In this document: one piece after another, positions 18,196 through 26,892 of the stretch
Position numbering within the stretch: position 1 is the first letter of the stretch
How the letters are laid out: each line of letters begins with the position of its first letter
NCBI GenBank assembly: GCA_900757795.1
Contig: CAAEPE010000038.1
Location: 6,864-70,863 of the forward strand
Origin: an uncultured Phascolarctobacterium sp.
GTDB taxonomy: Bacteria; Bacillota; Negativicutes; Acidaminococcales; Acidaminococcaceae
Direction of reading: 5' to 3'
Length of the DNA stretch: 64,000 bases
Program-made: the position numbers and the translations under genes
Notes under the pieces: model-generated
The model's input: the letters and a program-made list of their open reading frames with translations, nothing else
Database searches by the model: none
Told to the model about the DNA's origin: nothing

Positions 18196-19461
18196 TTACA
18201 GCTTGCGCAAATAATTAAGCGCGCTTTGAGCGGCGATAGCGCCGTCGTTAGTAGCAGTGACAACCTGACGCAGAACCTTGTCGCAGACGTCGCCTGCACC
18301 GTAAATTCCTGGGACATCCGTACTCATATCGCCGTTGACAATAATGTAGCCTTTGTCATTAGTAATGTTAAGGCTGCGGCAGAAATTGGTCGCAGGGTCT
18401 GCACCAATGTAGGGGAAGAAGCCGCGGCAATCCAGTATAACTTCTTCGTTAGTTTGGGTGTTAAGCGCTCTGACCTTGGCTACGCGGCCGTTTGAGGGAA
18501 TAATTTCTTGGGCAGCATGCCAGGGAAGCACCGTGATTTTGGGATGAGCGGCAACCTTTTCTTGAATAATCTGTTCGGCGTTATAGACATTGCTGCGGAC
18601 GAGAATGGTAATGTGCGAAGCAAATTCTGCCAGATACAGGGATTCTTCAAAAGCAGCGTTGCCCGCGCCAACAACTACTACGGGCTTGTTGCGGTAGAAA
18701 GCTGCGTCGCAGACAGCACAGAAGCTAACGCCATGACCAATAAGTTCGCTTTCGTTAGGAATGTGCAGCAGGCGTTCTACTGTGCCGGTGGCGATAATTA
18801 CGGCAGGCGCTGTAAAGGTCTGACCGCTGGCGCAGCGAACATGGCGCAGTTTACCGTCAAGCTCAATACTTTCTGCCTTTTCGTAAAGATAAGCTGTGCC
18901 CAGCGTCATAGCCTGCTGATAAATATCATACGCTAACTGGGAGCCGTTGACATTTTTGATACCGGGCCAATTTTCAAGCTCAAAGGTTTTTATTAGCTTG
19001 CCGCCTGGAGCGAAGCTTTCTAAAACTAAGGTGTTTAAGCCGGCGCGGCGCGCGTAAATGGCTGCTGTTAAGCCTGCCGCACCGCCGCCGATAATAATTA
19101 AATCGTAATTAGCAGGCGGGGCTGCCTCCACCGGAGATTCTTCGCCTAAAAGCTTTTCCAAACGCGGCAGCAGACGCTCTTTAGGTAAAAAGCCGCTGTA
19201 ACGGGCGGCGATTTCGCCGTTTTTAATAAAGAACAGACTGGGAATAATGGCAACGTCCATTTCTTCCGTCAACTGTGGTTCCTTATCTATATCAATTTTT
19301 ACAATGTCCATACGGTCGCCAAGAGCTTTTTCAATATCTTCCAGAACATAACCAAGCATTTTGCAGGGACCGCACCAGGTTGCGTAAAAATCAGCGAAAA
19401 AAGTTTTTTTCTCCGCCAGCATTTGGCGGAATTCTGCGGCGTTGGGATGGATAATTGCCAT
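18196..19461 (-). CDS. Thioredoxin / thioredoxin reductase-like fusion protein
   Basis: This 421-residue protein joins an N-terminal thioredoxin (residues 1-107, WCGPC at 29-33, cis-Pro in AIIPS) to a full flavin thioredoxin reductase-like module (from about 118: FAD motif GGGAAGL at 125, redox pair CAVC at 248-251, nucleotide fold GAGNAA at 265-270). In known fusions thioredoxin is usually at the C terminus; here the order is reversed. The HRRxxxR element that holds the NADPH 2'-phosphate is replaced by VRSNVYN (288-294), so NADPH use is doubtful; NADH or reduced ferredoxin are alternatives. ATG 19461 has AAGGAG. The role is cytoplasmic disulfide reduction. Confidence 0.9.
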   Translation of the reverse strand: MAIIHPNAAEFRQMLAEKKTFFADFYATWCGPCKMLGYVLEDIEKALGDRMDIVKIDIDKEPQLTEEMDVAIIPSLFFIKNGEIAARYSGFLPKERLLPRLEKLLGEESPVEAAPPANYDLIIIGGGAAGLTAAIYARRAGLNTLVLESFAPGGKLIKTFELENWPGIKNVNGSQLAYDIYQQAMTLGTAYLYEKAESIELDGKLRHVRCASGQTFTAPAVIIATGTVERLLHIPNESELIGHGVSFCAVCDAAFYRNKPVVVVGAGNAAFEESLYLAEFASHITILVRSNVYNAEQIIQEKVAAHPKITVLPWHAAQEIIPSNGRVAKVRALNTQTNEEVILDCRGFFPYIGADPATNFCRSLNITNDKGYIIVNGDMSTDVPGIYGAGDVCDKVLRQVVTATNDGAIAAQSALNYLRKL

Positions 19462-19486
19462 GATAATCACTCCTTATGGTAAAATC

Positions 19487-19545
19487 AGCGTCTGTAAAAA
19501 ATTCTGAGATTATTTCTTACTAATATTATATAACAAGCAGACGCT
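19487..19545 (-). terminator. Possible weak terminator/large-loop stem after the YeeE-like pair
   Basis: CAGACGCT (19538-19545) pairs with AGCGTCTG (19487-19494) across a 43-base loop; on minus it ends GATTTTACC. The loop also holds a TATAAT that may be the -10 of the thioredoxin fusion gene. Confidence 0.35.
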
Positions 19546-20106
19546 TTATAGTTTGAATTTTGTGGGAAGAAAGTACGAAATAATGATAAAACCTAAACCA
19601 AGCAGCAGCAAACCTTCGGCGCCCATAACAAACAGCGCAGGAAATTTGGGAGAAATTTTGAAAATTGTAAGCTTGCCTAAATTTAACGCTTGGAAAACGC
19701 CGGAAGCAACCCAATTACCATAGGTTAAGGAAAAGAGGAACGCGCCGAACAGACCGCCGGCCACTATGCCCAAAGTTTTGACTTTGTTGGCGTAGGGCAG
19801 GGAAGCTACGCTGGTTCCGGGGCAGCTGCCTATTAAACCAAAGCCGATGCCGAATATTGCGCCGCCGATGAGTACGCCTGCGTTCATGCTTTTAATGCTG
19901 AAATGAGCGGTATCCAAGATACCCAGTAGCGTGCTGCTGCCGATTAAAACGCTGGCAAAACCGATGCCGTAGAGAATTGTTTTCATCAGCGTTAAATCTT
20001 CCAGCCGCAGCATAGCGCGGATATTTTTGCGATTAGCTGCGCCTGCGTAGTACAATGCAAAACCAAAAGCGCTGCCTAAGATTATGGATAAAATAATTTT
20101 ACTCAT
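19546..20106 (-). CDS. YeeE/YedE (PmpB-like) half-size sulfur-compound transporter
   Basis: This 186-residue membrane protein has about five helices and the family motif GLIGSCPGTSVASL with its conserved cysteine. Full-length YeeE/TsuA proteins move thiosulfate through a path lined by cysteines; this gene and the one upstream look like its two halves (the PmpA/PmpB arrangement). It starts two bases after the stop of the upstream half, so the pair is coupled. Confidence 0.8.
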   Translation of the reverse strand: MSKIILSIILGSAFGFALYYAGAANRKNIRAMLRLEDLTLMKTILYGIGFASVLIGSSTLLGILDTAHFSIKSMNAGVLIGGAIFGIGFGLIGSCPGTSVASLPYANKVKTLGIVAGGLFGAFLFSLTYGNWVASGVFQALNLGKLTIFKISPKFPALFVMGAEGLLLLGLGFIIISYFLPTKFKL

Positions 20107-20108
20107 GC

Positions 20109-20660
20109 TTATTTACCTCCTGCCAGATATTTTTTAGCCAAAATTGCGGTGGGAATAGCCGTTGCGAAAACTGCTGCCGCAAAGACAAAGCCGCTGAAGC
20201 TTCCCTGACTTATGCCTGCCATCATATGACCGCTGGTGCAGCCGTCGGCAAGGCGTGCTCCGTATAAAATAACGGCTCCGCCTAAAAATCCCAAAGCGAA
20301 TTGCGATAGCTTGCTGCCCTTAGACATAGCGGTGATGGCTTGCTCTTTTCTGCCTGTAAGCTTAGACGCTGCATATGCGCCCAGAGGAATGGAAAGTACA
20401 AAAATAAAATCATAATTAACAAGATTCTGCATGTTGCCTACCAGTTTACCCTTGCTTTTGGCGTAATAAGCGTTGGTGCTGGTAAATTCTTTAGGCTTGC
20501 CGGGAACGGGAGCCGTTACGTCAGCAGCAATGGCGGTGTGAATTTTGCCGCTAAGCACAGAAAATTGTGTGGAAACGCCCACGGGTTTAATTAAAAATAC
20601 TGCTAAGAAAAAAACTATACCTAAAAGCGTACCCCCAAGCAGCCAGTGATTTTTTTTCAT
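20109..20660 (-). CDS. YeeE/YedE (PmpA-like) half-size sulfur-compound transporter
   Basis: This 183-residue membrane protein contains the motif LADGCTSGHMMAGISQGSFSGF with the conserved cysteine, and an N-terminal helix followed by a periplasmic stretch (KIHTAIAADVTAPVPGKPKE). ATG 20660 has AAAGGAGG; a longer frame upstream to 20849 would run through the promoter region and lacks a site. It is the first gene of the pair and the thioredoxin fusion follows further on, so a link to reduced-sulfur uptake and use is plausible. Confidence 0.8.
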   Translation of the reverse strand: MKKNHWLLGGTLLGIVFFLAVFLIKPVGVSTQFSVLSGKIHTAIAADVTAPVPGKPKEFTSTNAYYAKSKGKLVGNMQNLVNYDFIFVLSIPLGAYAASKLTGRKEQAITAMSKGSKLSQFALGFLGGAVILYGARLADGCTSGHMMAGISQGSFSGFVFAAAVFATAIPTAILAKKYLAGGK

Positions 20661-20733
20661 GTTAGTGCCTCCTTTAAAAGTTGCTTTATTTGTTTTTATT
20701 ATATACAAAAGCAAAAAAATTGTATGTGATAAA

Positions 20734-20783
20734 GTTACATTGAAGGAGAAAAAGGACTCTTTGCCAGCAAGCTTTAATGTAAC
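20734..20783. promoter_or_regulatory. Inverted repeat between divergent genes
   Basis: GTTACATT (20734-20741) and AATGTAAC (20776-20783) form perfect arms separated by 34 bases, in the region between the YeeE-like genes and the M20 peptidase. It could bind a dimeric regulator or form a looped site. Confidence 0.4.
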
Positions 20784-20842
20784 AATAAATTTACCAATGT
20801 TTTTTAAAATTATAGCATATAAATAAGTAGGGAGATGACTGC

Positions 20843-20870
20843 TTGACAAATTTTAAGCAGGATTTATAAG
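20843..20870 (+). promoter_or_regulatory. Promoter of the M20 peptidase gene
   Basis: -35 TTGACA (20843-20848), a 16-bp spacer and -10 TATAAG (20865-20870). Confidence 0.7.
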
Positions 20871-20930
20871 CAATCTAGTAGAATATAAAAAATAGCATTT
20901 TGTTATTTTCATCTTGGAAGGAGTATTATC

Positions 20931-22160
20931 ATGAAAGAAACTGTAAAAAAATATCTTGCTGACCATTATGACGATTATGTAAGGGACTTGGAAATTTTAA
21001 CTAATATAGATTCGGGTAACGGCGACCGCGAGGGCACGGAAGCTGCTAATAAATTTGTTGCTGCCAAAATGGCAGAAATCGGCGCGGCTACCGAATTTCG
21101 TTATAACGATAGAGCTTGCCACTTAATCAGTCGCTTACAAGGCAATGGCAAATATACTATTTTACTTATTGCGCATGTGGACACGGTTTTCAAAAGAGGC
21201 GAGGCTGCCCGCCGTCCTTTCCGCGTGGATGAAAATAATTTTGCTTGGGGACCCGGTGTTGGAGATGATAAGGCTACGGTTGTAGAAGTAATTTACGGCT
21301 TAAAAGCTTTAAAAGCAGCAGGCTTTGATAATTTTAAGGAGATTATTTATTATACTAACGGCGAAGAAGAGGGCGGTTCTAAAACGGCAGAGGATATTGT
21401 TGCCGAATTAAGCCGGCAGTCCGATTTTGCTATTTTGATGGACGTAGCGCGTCCAAATTGGGGCATTGTTACGCAACGCAAAGGCAGCGCTAAATACCGC
21501 ATTGAAGTTACCGGCAAGGGCGGGCATCACGGCAACGCTTCGCAGGAGTGCTCCAATGCTATTCATCAGTTAGCTTATACCATTACCGAACTGCATAAGC
21601 TGGCAAGTCCTATGCCCGGTCATCCGGATGATTTTACCGGAGAAGCCTTAAAAAAACGCGGTATTGTAGACGCAGGCCAGTTTATTCCACTAAACACTGT
21701 CAACGTTGGCGTGATTGGCTCCAATAATGATAAAATCAGCGTCATTCCCGGCGACGCTTTTTGCGAAGTAAATATTCGCTGCTTTACTATTGAAGAGCAG
21801 GAGCGTATCGACAGGGAAGTAAAAGCTCTGGCAGATAAAATTGTGGTTGATGGAACCTCTATAAAGGTCACAGGCGGTATTGTAACCGGACCTATGCAGA
21901 AAACTGCGCAGGCACAAAAAATGGTAGATGTTTATAAACGTATTGTAAAAGAAGAATTTGGCGGTGAGGTCAGCGAATGGGTAGCAGGCGGCTTGACTGA
22001 TGGTAATCGTACTGCGAAATATGTACCTACCCTTGATGCTTTGGGCGTAGAAAATTACGACGAGCATACCGACCATGAATCCGTAGATTTAAACACAGCT
22101 GTGCCGCGTACAACCGCTTTTGCTTTGACCTTAGCAGAGTTGACGGCAATCTGGCCTTAA
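20931..22160 (+). CDS. M20 family metallopeptidase (ArgE/DapE/CPG2 type)
   Basis: This 409-residue zinc hydrolase has the family metal sites: IAHVDTV (His, Asp), PGVGDDKA (bridging Asp), TNGEEEGGS (catalytic Glu and ligand Glu) and the late HTDHE segment, plus a central dimerisation domain with GKGGHHGNASQ. Relatives are glutamate carboxypeptidase, acetylornithine deacetylase and peptidase T-like enzymes; the substrate is not determined. There is no signal peptide, so it is cytoplasmic. AAGGAG precedes ATG 20931. pdxK follows 81 bp later. Confidence 0.88.
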   Translation: MKETVKKYLADHYDDYVRDLEILTNIDSGNGDREGTEAANKFVAAKMAEIGAATEFRYNDRACHLISRLQGNGKYTILLIAHVDTVFKRGEAARRPFRVDENNFAWGPGVGDDKATVVEVIYGLKALKAAGFDNFKEIIYYTNGEEEGGSKTAEDIVAELSRQSDFAILMDVARPNWGIVTQRKGSAKYRIEVTGKGGHHGNASQECSNAIHQLAYTITELHKLASPMPGHPDDFTGEALKKRGIVDAGQFIPLNTVNVGVIGSNNDKISVIPGDAFCEVNIRCFTIEEQERIDREVKALADKIVVDGTSIKVTGGIVTGPMQKTAQAQKMVDVYKRIVKEEFGGEVSEWVAGGLTDGNRTAKYVPTLDALGVENYDEHTDHESVDLNTAVPRTTAFALTLAELTAIWP

Positions 22161-22241
22161 TAATTTTGCATCAATTGAGTTTATTCATATGTCAGAAAAA
22201 GGCTTATAATGAGTATATTCTTAAATAATGGAGGACTACTT

Positions 22242-23057
22242 ATGACGAATCTAAATAAAGCCTTGACTATTGCCGGCAGCGATACCAGCGGCGGCGCAGG
22301 TATGCAAGCAGATTTAAAAACTATGGAGGAGCTGGGTGTTTTTGGCATGACGGCTCTGACTTGTATTGTAACTATGCACCCAACTACCTGGAAACACAGT
22401 GTGTTTCCGCTGCCGATTGATTTGGTTGAAAAGCAGCTGGTAACGGCGATTGAAGGCGTTGGTATTAACGCCATGAAAACCGGTATGCTGGGTAGTGCTG
22501 CTTTGGTAGAAGCGGTAGCTGCGGCTATTGATAAATATGCCTTGCAAAATGTAGTTATTGACCCGGTGATGGTCTGCAAGGGCTGTGATTTGATTTTAGT
22601 TCCCGATGCCGCTCAAGCTATTAAGGAGCTGTTGCTGCCGCGCTGCGACATTATTACGCCTAATACGGTAGAGGCGGCGTATCTTGCAGATATGCCGGAG
22701 GTTAAAACTGCGGTGCAAATTCGCGAAGCAGCAGAGCGCATTCTTGCTGCCGGAGCTAAAAACGTAGTAATTAAAGGGGGCGAGCGGCTTGCCGACGATG
22801 CAGCCATAGATGTTTTTTATGATGGAAAGGAATTTTTAGAAATGGCTGTTCCTAAAATTTATCCTTCCTATAATCATGGCGCAGGCTGTACCTTCTCCGC
22901 TGCTATTACTGCTGGCTTGGCCAACGGTATGACCATGAAAGAAGCAGTGAAGCAGGCAAAAGCTTTTGTTACCGCTGCCTTAAGGTATGGTTTCCCTATC
23001 AATACTATTGTCGGCTGCACTAATCATACCGCTTATAAAAAATACGGCGCTTGCTAA
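22242..23057 (+). CDS. pdxK: Pyridoxal kinase, ThiD-like Firmicutes type
   Basis: This 271-residue ribokinase-fold enzyme closely follows Bacillus PdxK: ALTIAGSDTSGGAGMQADLK at the start, NAMKTGML, VVIDPVMVCKG, DIITPNTVEA, VVIKGG and the catalytic NHGAGCTFSAAITAGLA. It phosphorylates pyridoxal, pyridoxine or pyridoxamine with ATP for vitamin B6 salvage. It is distinguished from HMP kinase (ThiD) by the MHPTTWKHSVFP and MVCKGC segments, which match the B6 enzyme. ATG 22242 has GGAGG; a longer frame from 22209 has no site. Confidence 0.87.
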   Translation: MTNLNKALTIAGSDTSGGAGMQADLKTMEELGVFGMTALTCIVTMHPTTWKHSVFPLPIDLVEKQLVTAIEGVGINAMKTGMLGSAALVEAVAAAIDKYALQNVVIDPVMVCKGCDLILVPDAAQAIKELLLPRCDIITPNTVEAAYLADMPEVKTAVQIREAAERILAAGAKNVVIKGGERLADDAAIDVFYDGKEFLEMAVPKIYPSYNHGAGCTFSAAITAGLANGMTMKEAVKQAKAFVTAALRYGFPINTIVGCTNHTAYKKYGAC

Positions 23058-23115
23058 ATTGTTTAAGAAATATTTTGCAAGTATCATGACATCAGGTTAG
23101 AACAGGAGAAAGATT

Positions 23116-23529
23116 ATGTGGATTATATTTGCTTTATTATCAGCTGTTTTTGCAGCATTGACTTCGATTTTTGCGAAAATTGGTATTGAAAATGTTAACT
23201 CTAATTTGGCTACGGCAATTCGTACGGTAGTAGTACTATTGATGGCTTGGCTGATAGTTTTTGCTACCGGTAAGCACCAACAGCTTGCGGATATCACTAG
23301 TAAAAGCTGGCTCTTTTTGGTGCTAAGCGGTTTGGCGACAGGCTTTTCATGGCTATGTTATTTTTATGCTTTGCAGATTGGCGAAGCAAGCAAGGTAGTG
23401 CCTGTTGACAAATTCAGCGTGGTTATTACTATGGTGATGGCGTTCTTTATTTTAGGAGAGACTGTAACGCTGAAAACAATTATCGGCGGCTTGTTGATTA
23501 CTGCCGGGACGTTAGTTTTAATATTTTAA
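23116..23529 (+). CDS. EamA/DMT family membrane protein, single-domain
   Basis: This 137-residue protein carries one EamA domain, about four to five helices, with the family end PVDKFSVVITMVMAFFILGE. Full EamA transporters have two such domains; single-domain versions work as dimers. The substrate is unknown. CAGGAG precedes ATG 23116. Confidence 0.82.
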   Translation: MWIIFALLSAVFAALTSIFAKIGIENVNSNLATAIRTVVVLLMAWLIVFATGKHQQLADITSKSWLFLVLSGLATGFSWLCYFYALQIGEASKVVPVDKFSVVITMVMAFFILGETVTLKTIIGGLLITAGTLVLIF

Positions 23530-23533
23530 CAAC

Positions 23534-23565
23534 AAAAAAGCGGGCGTAAAAACGTCCGCTTTTTT
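23534..23565. terminator. Convergent bidirectional terminator
   Basis: GCGG-CGT (23540-23547) pairs with ACG-CCGC (23552-23559) around AAAA, with A6 before and T6 after, serving the EamA gene and the minus-strand DASS gene. Confidence 0.9.
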
Positions 23566-23586
23566 ATTGCATTATTTTCTAATCGG

Positions 23587-24999
23587 TTAAATATAATTAA
23601 ATAATTTCCAAAAGGTCATACAAGCATATCCTAAGCAGCTGACCAATATCATACACATGATGGAAAGCTTCACGCCATATCGCATTAAATCATCAGGATT
23701 GAGACCATAGGTAACGCCAACAGCGCGGGTGCTTACGGGAAGAATAAATGCGCAATTAACGGCTACAATAGAAATTAAAATATAGGGAATAGGATTAACC
23801 CCCAGAGCTTTAGTTATGCTTTCTACTACTGGTATAGAAATAGACGCTGCCGCAGTGTTGCTGCTGATTTCCGTTAGAAAGGTAGCAAATATAGTTAAAC
23901 TAAAAATCGTTTCTATGCCGCCGTTTAAAGGTAGTAAGGTGATTACTTTGGCAATAGCTTCCGCCGCGCCGGTATCTGTAATTAGTTTGCCTAAAGCTAA
24001 GCCGCCGGAGAAAAGAAAAATCATACCCCACATAATACCTTTTTCTGCTTCCTTCCAAGTAAGCAGCAGCTGGCCCGTTTCATTACGCATAACAAAGGTC
24101 AGCATTCCAAAGCAAAAGAACACATAGGCTGGCTTCATCAAGGGCAGATAGCTTACATAAAGCGGACGTATGAAAGCCAAAAACGTAGCTAGAACAAACA
24201 GCCATAATCCTAGCTTTTCTCCCTTTTTCATTGGTCCCAGTTTAGTATAAACAGAACGGAAATATTCCTTGCTGCCCTCTAAATATTTTACAGGCATAGG
24301 CATATGCAGCAAAAAAACTAAAATAAACAGCAAAATAATAAACAGCAAGGGTAAAAAGCGGATAATCCAATCAATGTACATCAATTCTTTGCCTGTTAAT
24401 TTTTCTAAATAGCTGATAGCTACTAAATTAGACGCACCGCCTAAAGGGGAACCGAAGCCGCCAAAGCCTGCGCCCCAAACTAATGCCAATAAAATAGGCG
24501 TAGCAACGGGATTGTTGGTAATTTGTTCTTGACCAAGAAATTTTAGCATGCTGACTGCCACCGGCACTAAAATCATAACTACGACTACATTGGGTAAAAA
24601 GATAGATAATACTGTTGCGGCAACCAACCACACAGCAATCTGCTGCTTCATAGATGTACCAATACCGCAAAGGCATTTAATCGCCAAACGTTTATCTAAA
24701 TGCGTTTTTTCCCATACTAGGCTGATAAGATCGCTGCCCACTAAAAGGACCACGATTTCCGAAAAATATTTGCTGATGATACCGTCCATAGGTACCATTC
24801 CGAAAAAAGCATTGATGGGAATAGGCAAAAGTGCCGTAACGGCAATGTTTACGGGACGCAACACCCACCACAGGCCCATCCAGCAGATTGTCGCGATAGC
24901 GGCTGCTTGTTTAAAGGGAATTATCTGCGCTAAAATAAGCAGTACTGTTAAAAATAATAATGGGCCGGCTAAGGTGTTTAGCGAACGGAATTTTTTCAT
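23587..24999 (-). CDS. DASS (SLC13/CitT) family dicarboxylate or tricarboxylate transporter
   Basis: This 470-residue protein has about 11-12 membrane segments and both family signature hairpins: GSPLGGASNLVAISYLEK in the first half and LTEISSNTAAASISIPV in the second (SNT motifs that bind sodium and the carboxylate). It imports or exchanges di- or tricarboxylates such as succinate, tartrate or citrate across the inner membrane. A LysR gene diverges from it across 109 bp, the usual regulator arrangement. Confidence 0.9.
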   Translation of the reverse strand: MKKFRSLNTLAGPLLFLTVLLILAQIIPFKQAAAIATICWMGLWWVLRPVNIAVTALLPIPINAFFGMVPMDGIISKYFSEIVVLLVGSDLISLVWEKTHLDKRLAIKCLCGIGTSMKQQIAVWLVAATVLSIFLPNVVVVMILVPVAVSMLKFLGQEQITNNPVATPILLALVWGAGFGGFGSPLGGASNLVAISYLEKLTGKELMYIDWIIRFLPLLFIILLFILVFLLHMPMPVKYLEGSKEYFRSVYTKLGPMKKGEKLGLWLFVLATFLAFIRPLYVSYLPLMKPAYVFFCFGMLTFVMRNETGQLLLTWKEAEKGIMWGMIFLFSGGLALGKLITDTGAAEAIAKVITLLPLNGGIETIFSLTIFATFLTEISSNTAAASISIPVVESITKALGVNPIPYILISIVAVNCAFILPVSTRAVGVTYGLNPDDLMRYGVKLSIMCMILVSCLGYACMTFWKLFNYI

Positions 25000-25108
25000 G
25001 GCTACATCTCCTAAGAAGCATTTACTTTATTATATTCTTAGAGTAAAATTAAGTAAAATATTTTAATTTGATTTATTTAATCATTTTTTACTATATTAGG
25101 AGCACATT

Positions 25109-25993
25109 ATGGATTTTGATTTTTATCGTAATTTTATCGTGGTTGCCGAAACAGGCAATATTAGCGCCGCAGCTAAAAAGCTGGCTATTGTACAGCCAGC
25201 CCTTAGCGCGCAAATTAAAACTTTAGAAAAATATTATCAAATTCGGCTTTTTAAGACCTGCCGCGGCAAGCGTCATATTGAGCTTACCGAAGCAGGTGAA
25301 GCTTTTTTAAAGCAGGCCAAGCTGCTTTGTTCAGCTGAGGACAGCATCAATCTTTCCATGCAGGCTTTTAGCAAGCAAGCCAGCGGCACTTTGCGCTTTA
25401 GTGTTTCCTATGCAAGCAGCGAATATTTTTTGAATAATTTTATTATTCCTTTTGCTATACAGCAGCCGCAGATAAATTTTCAATTTCATAATGCTACCGT
25501 TATGGAACAGCTAAAGCAGCTTAACCAAGGACTAATTGATTTTGGCTTTGCCAATGCGCCTTTACCACACTCAGAGGAAATAACTGCCGTAAAAATTAAA
25601 ATGGAATATTTCTATGCCGTTTACAGCAAAAAGCTAAAGCTTCCTTGGTCTGATAAAACGGTTTTAACTCCGTCTGCTTTGCAGGATTTGCCGCTTTGCT
25701 GCAATTATGGCAGCTACAGTTTGCTGCGCAGCGTTTGTCAGAGCTATGGCTTTCAGCCTAAAATATCGTTTATTTCTACAACTTCTTTAGATGCTGTTAC
25801 TTTTGCTGCCAGCGGCTTAGGTATAGCTATTGTTGCTGCACTGCCTAATGATCCCGTAAACGAAAATATGCTGCGTCTGCCTATTGATGACAGCAAGCTG
25901 ACTTTTTCTCAAAGCCTTTATTGGAGCAACAAGAATAGATTATCGCCGGCAGCAGAATTGTTTTTAAAATTTTTCTACGGCAGGGAATTTTAA
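25109..25993 (+). CDS. LysR family transcriptional regulator
   Basis: This 294-residue protein has an N-terminal winged helix-turn-helix (FYRNFIVVAETGNISAAAKKLAIVQPALSAQIKTLE, split by the turn near residue 24) and a C-terminal effector domain of the periplasmic-binding type. It likely controls the divergent DASS transporter in response to a carboxylate. The intergenic AT-rich stretch contains several TTTACT/AGTAAA elements that could serve as LysR boxes. ATG 25109 is preceded by AGGAG. Confidence 0.9.
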   Translation: MDFDFYRNFIVVAETGNISAAAKKLAIVQPALSAQIKTLEKYYQIRLFKTCRGKRHIELTEAGEAFLKQAKLLCSAEDSINLSMQAFSKQASGTLRFSVSYASSEYFLNNFIIPFAIQQPQINFQFHNATVMEQLKQLNQGLIDFGFANAPLPHSEEITAVKIKMEYFYAVYSKKLKLPWSDKTVLTPSALQDLPLCCNYGSYSLLRSVCQSYGFQPKISFISTTSLDAVTFAASGLGIAIVAALPNDPVNENMLRLPIDDSKLTFSQSLYWSNKNRLSPAAELFLKFFYGREF

Positions 25994-25994
25994 A

Positions 25995-26681
25995 TTAAAA
26001 ATAGCATTTTGCTTGCGGCTCATCTGCTGCCAAAAGCTGCCTTAGCAGCGAGAAATCACTATCTATAAAATTTATCTGCTGATATCTTTGCTGCAAATAA
26101 ATGATAAATTCCTGCAAGTGATTGCATTCGACAACATGGCTGTTGGCTAAATATTGACTGATAACATTATTGATTAGCGCAATAACGCTGCTGTCTATAC
26201 TTTCTTGTGGGCAGGCATAAAGCTGCAGAAACACTTCTTTAAAGCCGTAAGGCATGGGACAAGAGCAGATTTTTTGCATACTGACAAATAAGCGTGCATA
26301 CGCTAAAAGATTGCGCATTTCTTGATTAATTTTGTTTGGCGCAGCGGTGCGCGTTTTTTGTTTATAGGCAAAAACGCTGAATTTAGGCGGCAAAGATAAT
26401 TGCCAATTCTTTAGTAATGTCTTGCCTGTTGGTACTGAAAAAACAGGATAATAAAGCTTTAAATTTGTCATATCCCGGACTTTAAGGGTTATGGCTGTGT
26501 TGTGCAGTTTTCTGCCGCCGTACATCCAGCTGTAAACTGTCTGTCCGGGAGCTAAATCTTCGTAGGCCTCTACTTCTACTCTAAAATAGCGCGGAATATT
26601 TAGGCGTAGCTGCTGATTTTTACAAAACTTGGTGATAAATAAATTAACCTCTTTACCGGATGCCATAATATAATCATTCAT
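25995..26681 (-). CDS. Protein of unknown function, 228 aa
   Basis: This soluble protein has a beta-rich N-terminal half (about residues 15-90, with RYFRVEVEAYEDLAPGQTVY) and an alpha-helical, glutamine-rich C-terminal half. It has no signal peptide or membrane segment and I recognise no family. Its frame ends one base after the convergent LysR stop. The start chosen is ATG 26681, with AAGGAG 12 bases upstream; a later ATG (MASGKEVN) is possible. It is transcribed away from the plsA-like gene, sharing the palindrome-rich control region at 26780-26892. Confidence 0.65.
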   Translation of the reverse strand: MNDYIMASGKEVNLFITKFCKNQQLRLNIPRYFRVEVEAYEDLAPGQTVYSWMYGGRKLHNTAITLKVRDMTNLKLYYPVFSVPTGKTLLKNWQLSLPPKFSVFAYKQKTRTAAPNKINQEMRNLLAYARLFVSMQKICSCPMPYGFKEVFLQLYACPQESIDSSVIALINNVISQYLANSHVVECNHLQEFIIYLQQRYQQINFIDSDFSLLRQLLAADEPQAKCYF

Positions 26682-26779
26682 CAATTAACACAACTCCTTT
26701 GTTGATTGGCAGAACCATCCGCGTATTTTTTTACTGCATTGTTAGTAAATAATGGGCCCACAATATTTACTTCGCTTGT

Positions 26780-26892
26780 ATTATACACTTTTATTGAAAA
26801 AAAGCTATGGACAAAGTGCACAAAATTTAAAAGTTTTTTTGTGCACTTTGCACAAAAAAATTTTGACAGCAAAAAATTACGGCTTTTAAGCT
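26780..26892. promoter_or_regulatory. Divergent control region with nested palindromes
   Basis: A 14-bp perfect inverted repeat pairs CAAAGTGCACAAAA (26812-26825) with TTTTGTGCACTTTG (26837-26850). Overlapping it, 12-bp arms TTTTTTTGTGCA (26834-26845) and TGCACAAAAAAA (26849-26860) form a second palindrome with a 3-bp centre. A minus-strand -10 TATAAT lies at 26780-26785 and a plus-strand TTGACA at 26863-26868 (possible -10 TAAGCT at 26887-26892). The repeats sit just upstream of both promoters, as expected for a shared operator. No T run follows, so a terminator is unlikely. The rest of 26685-27030 is AT-rich with nothing else seen. Confidence 0.55.

Noticed and set aside
26812..26850. Rho-independent terminator
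   Set aside because: The hairpin is not followed by a T run on plus, and on minus the T run is displaced by eight bases; position between divergent promoters fits an operator better.
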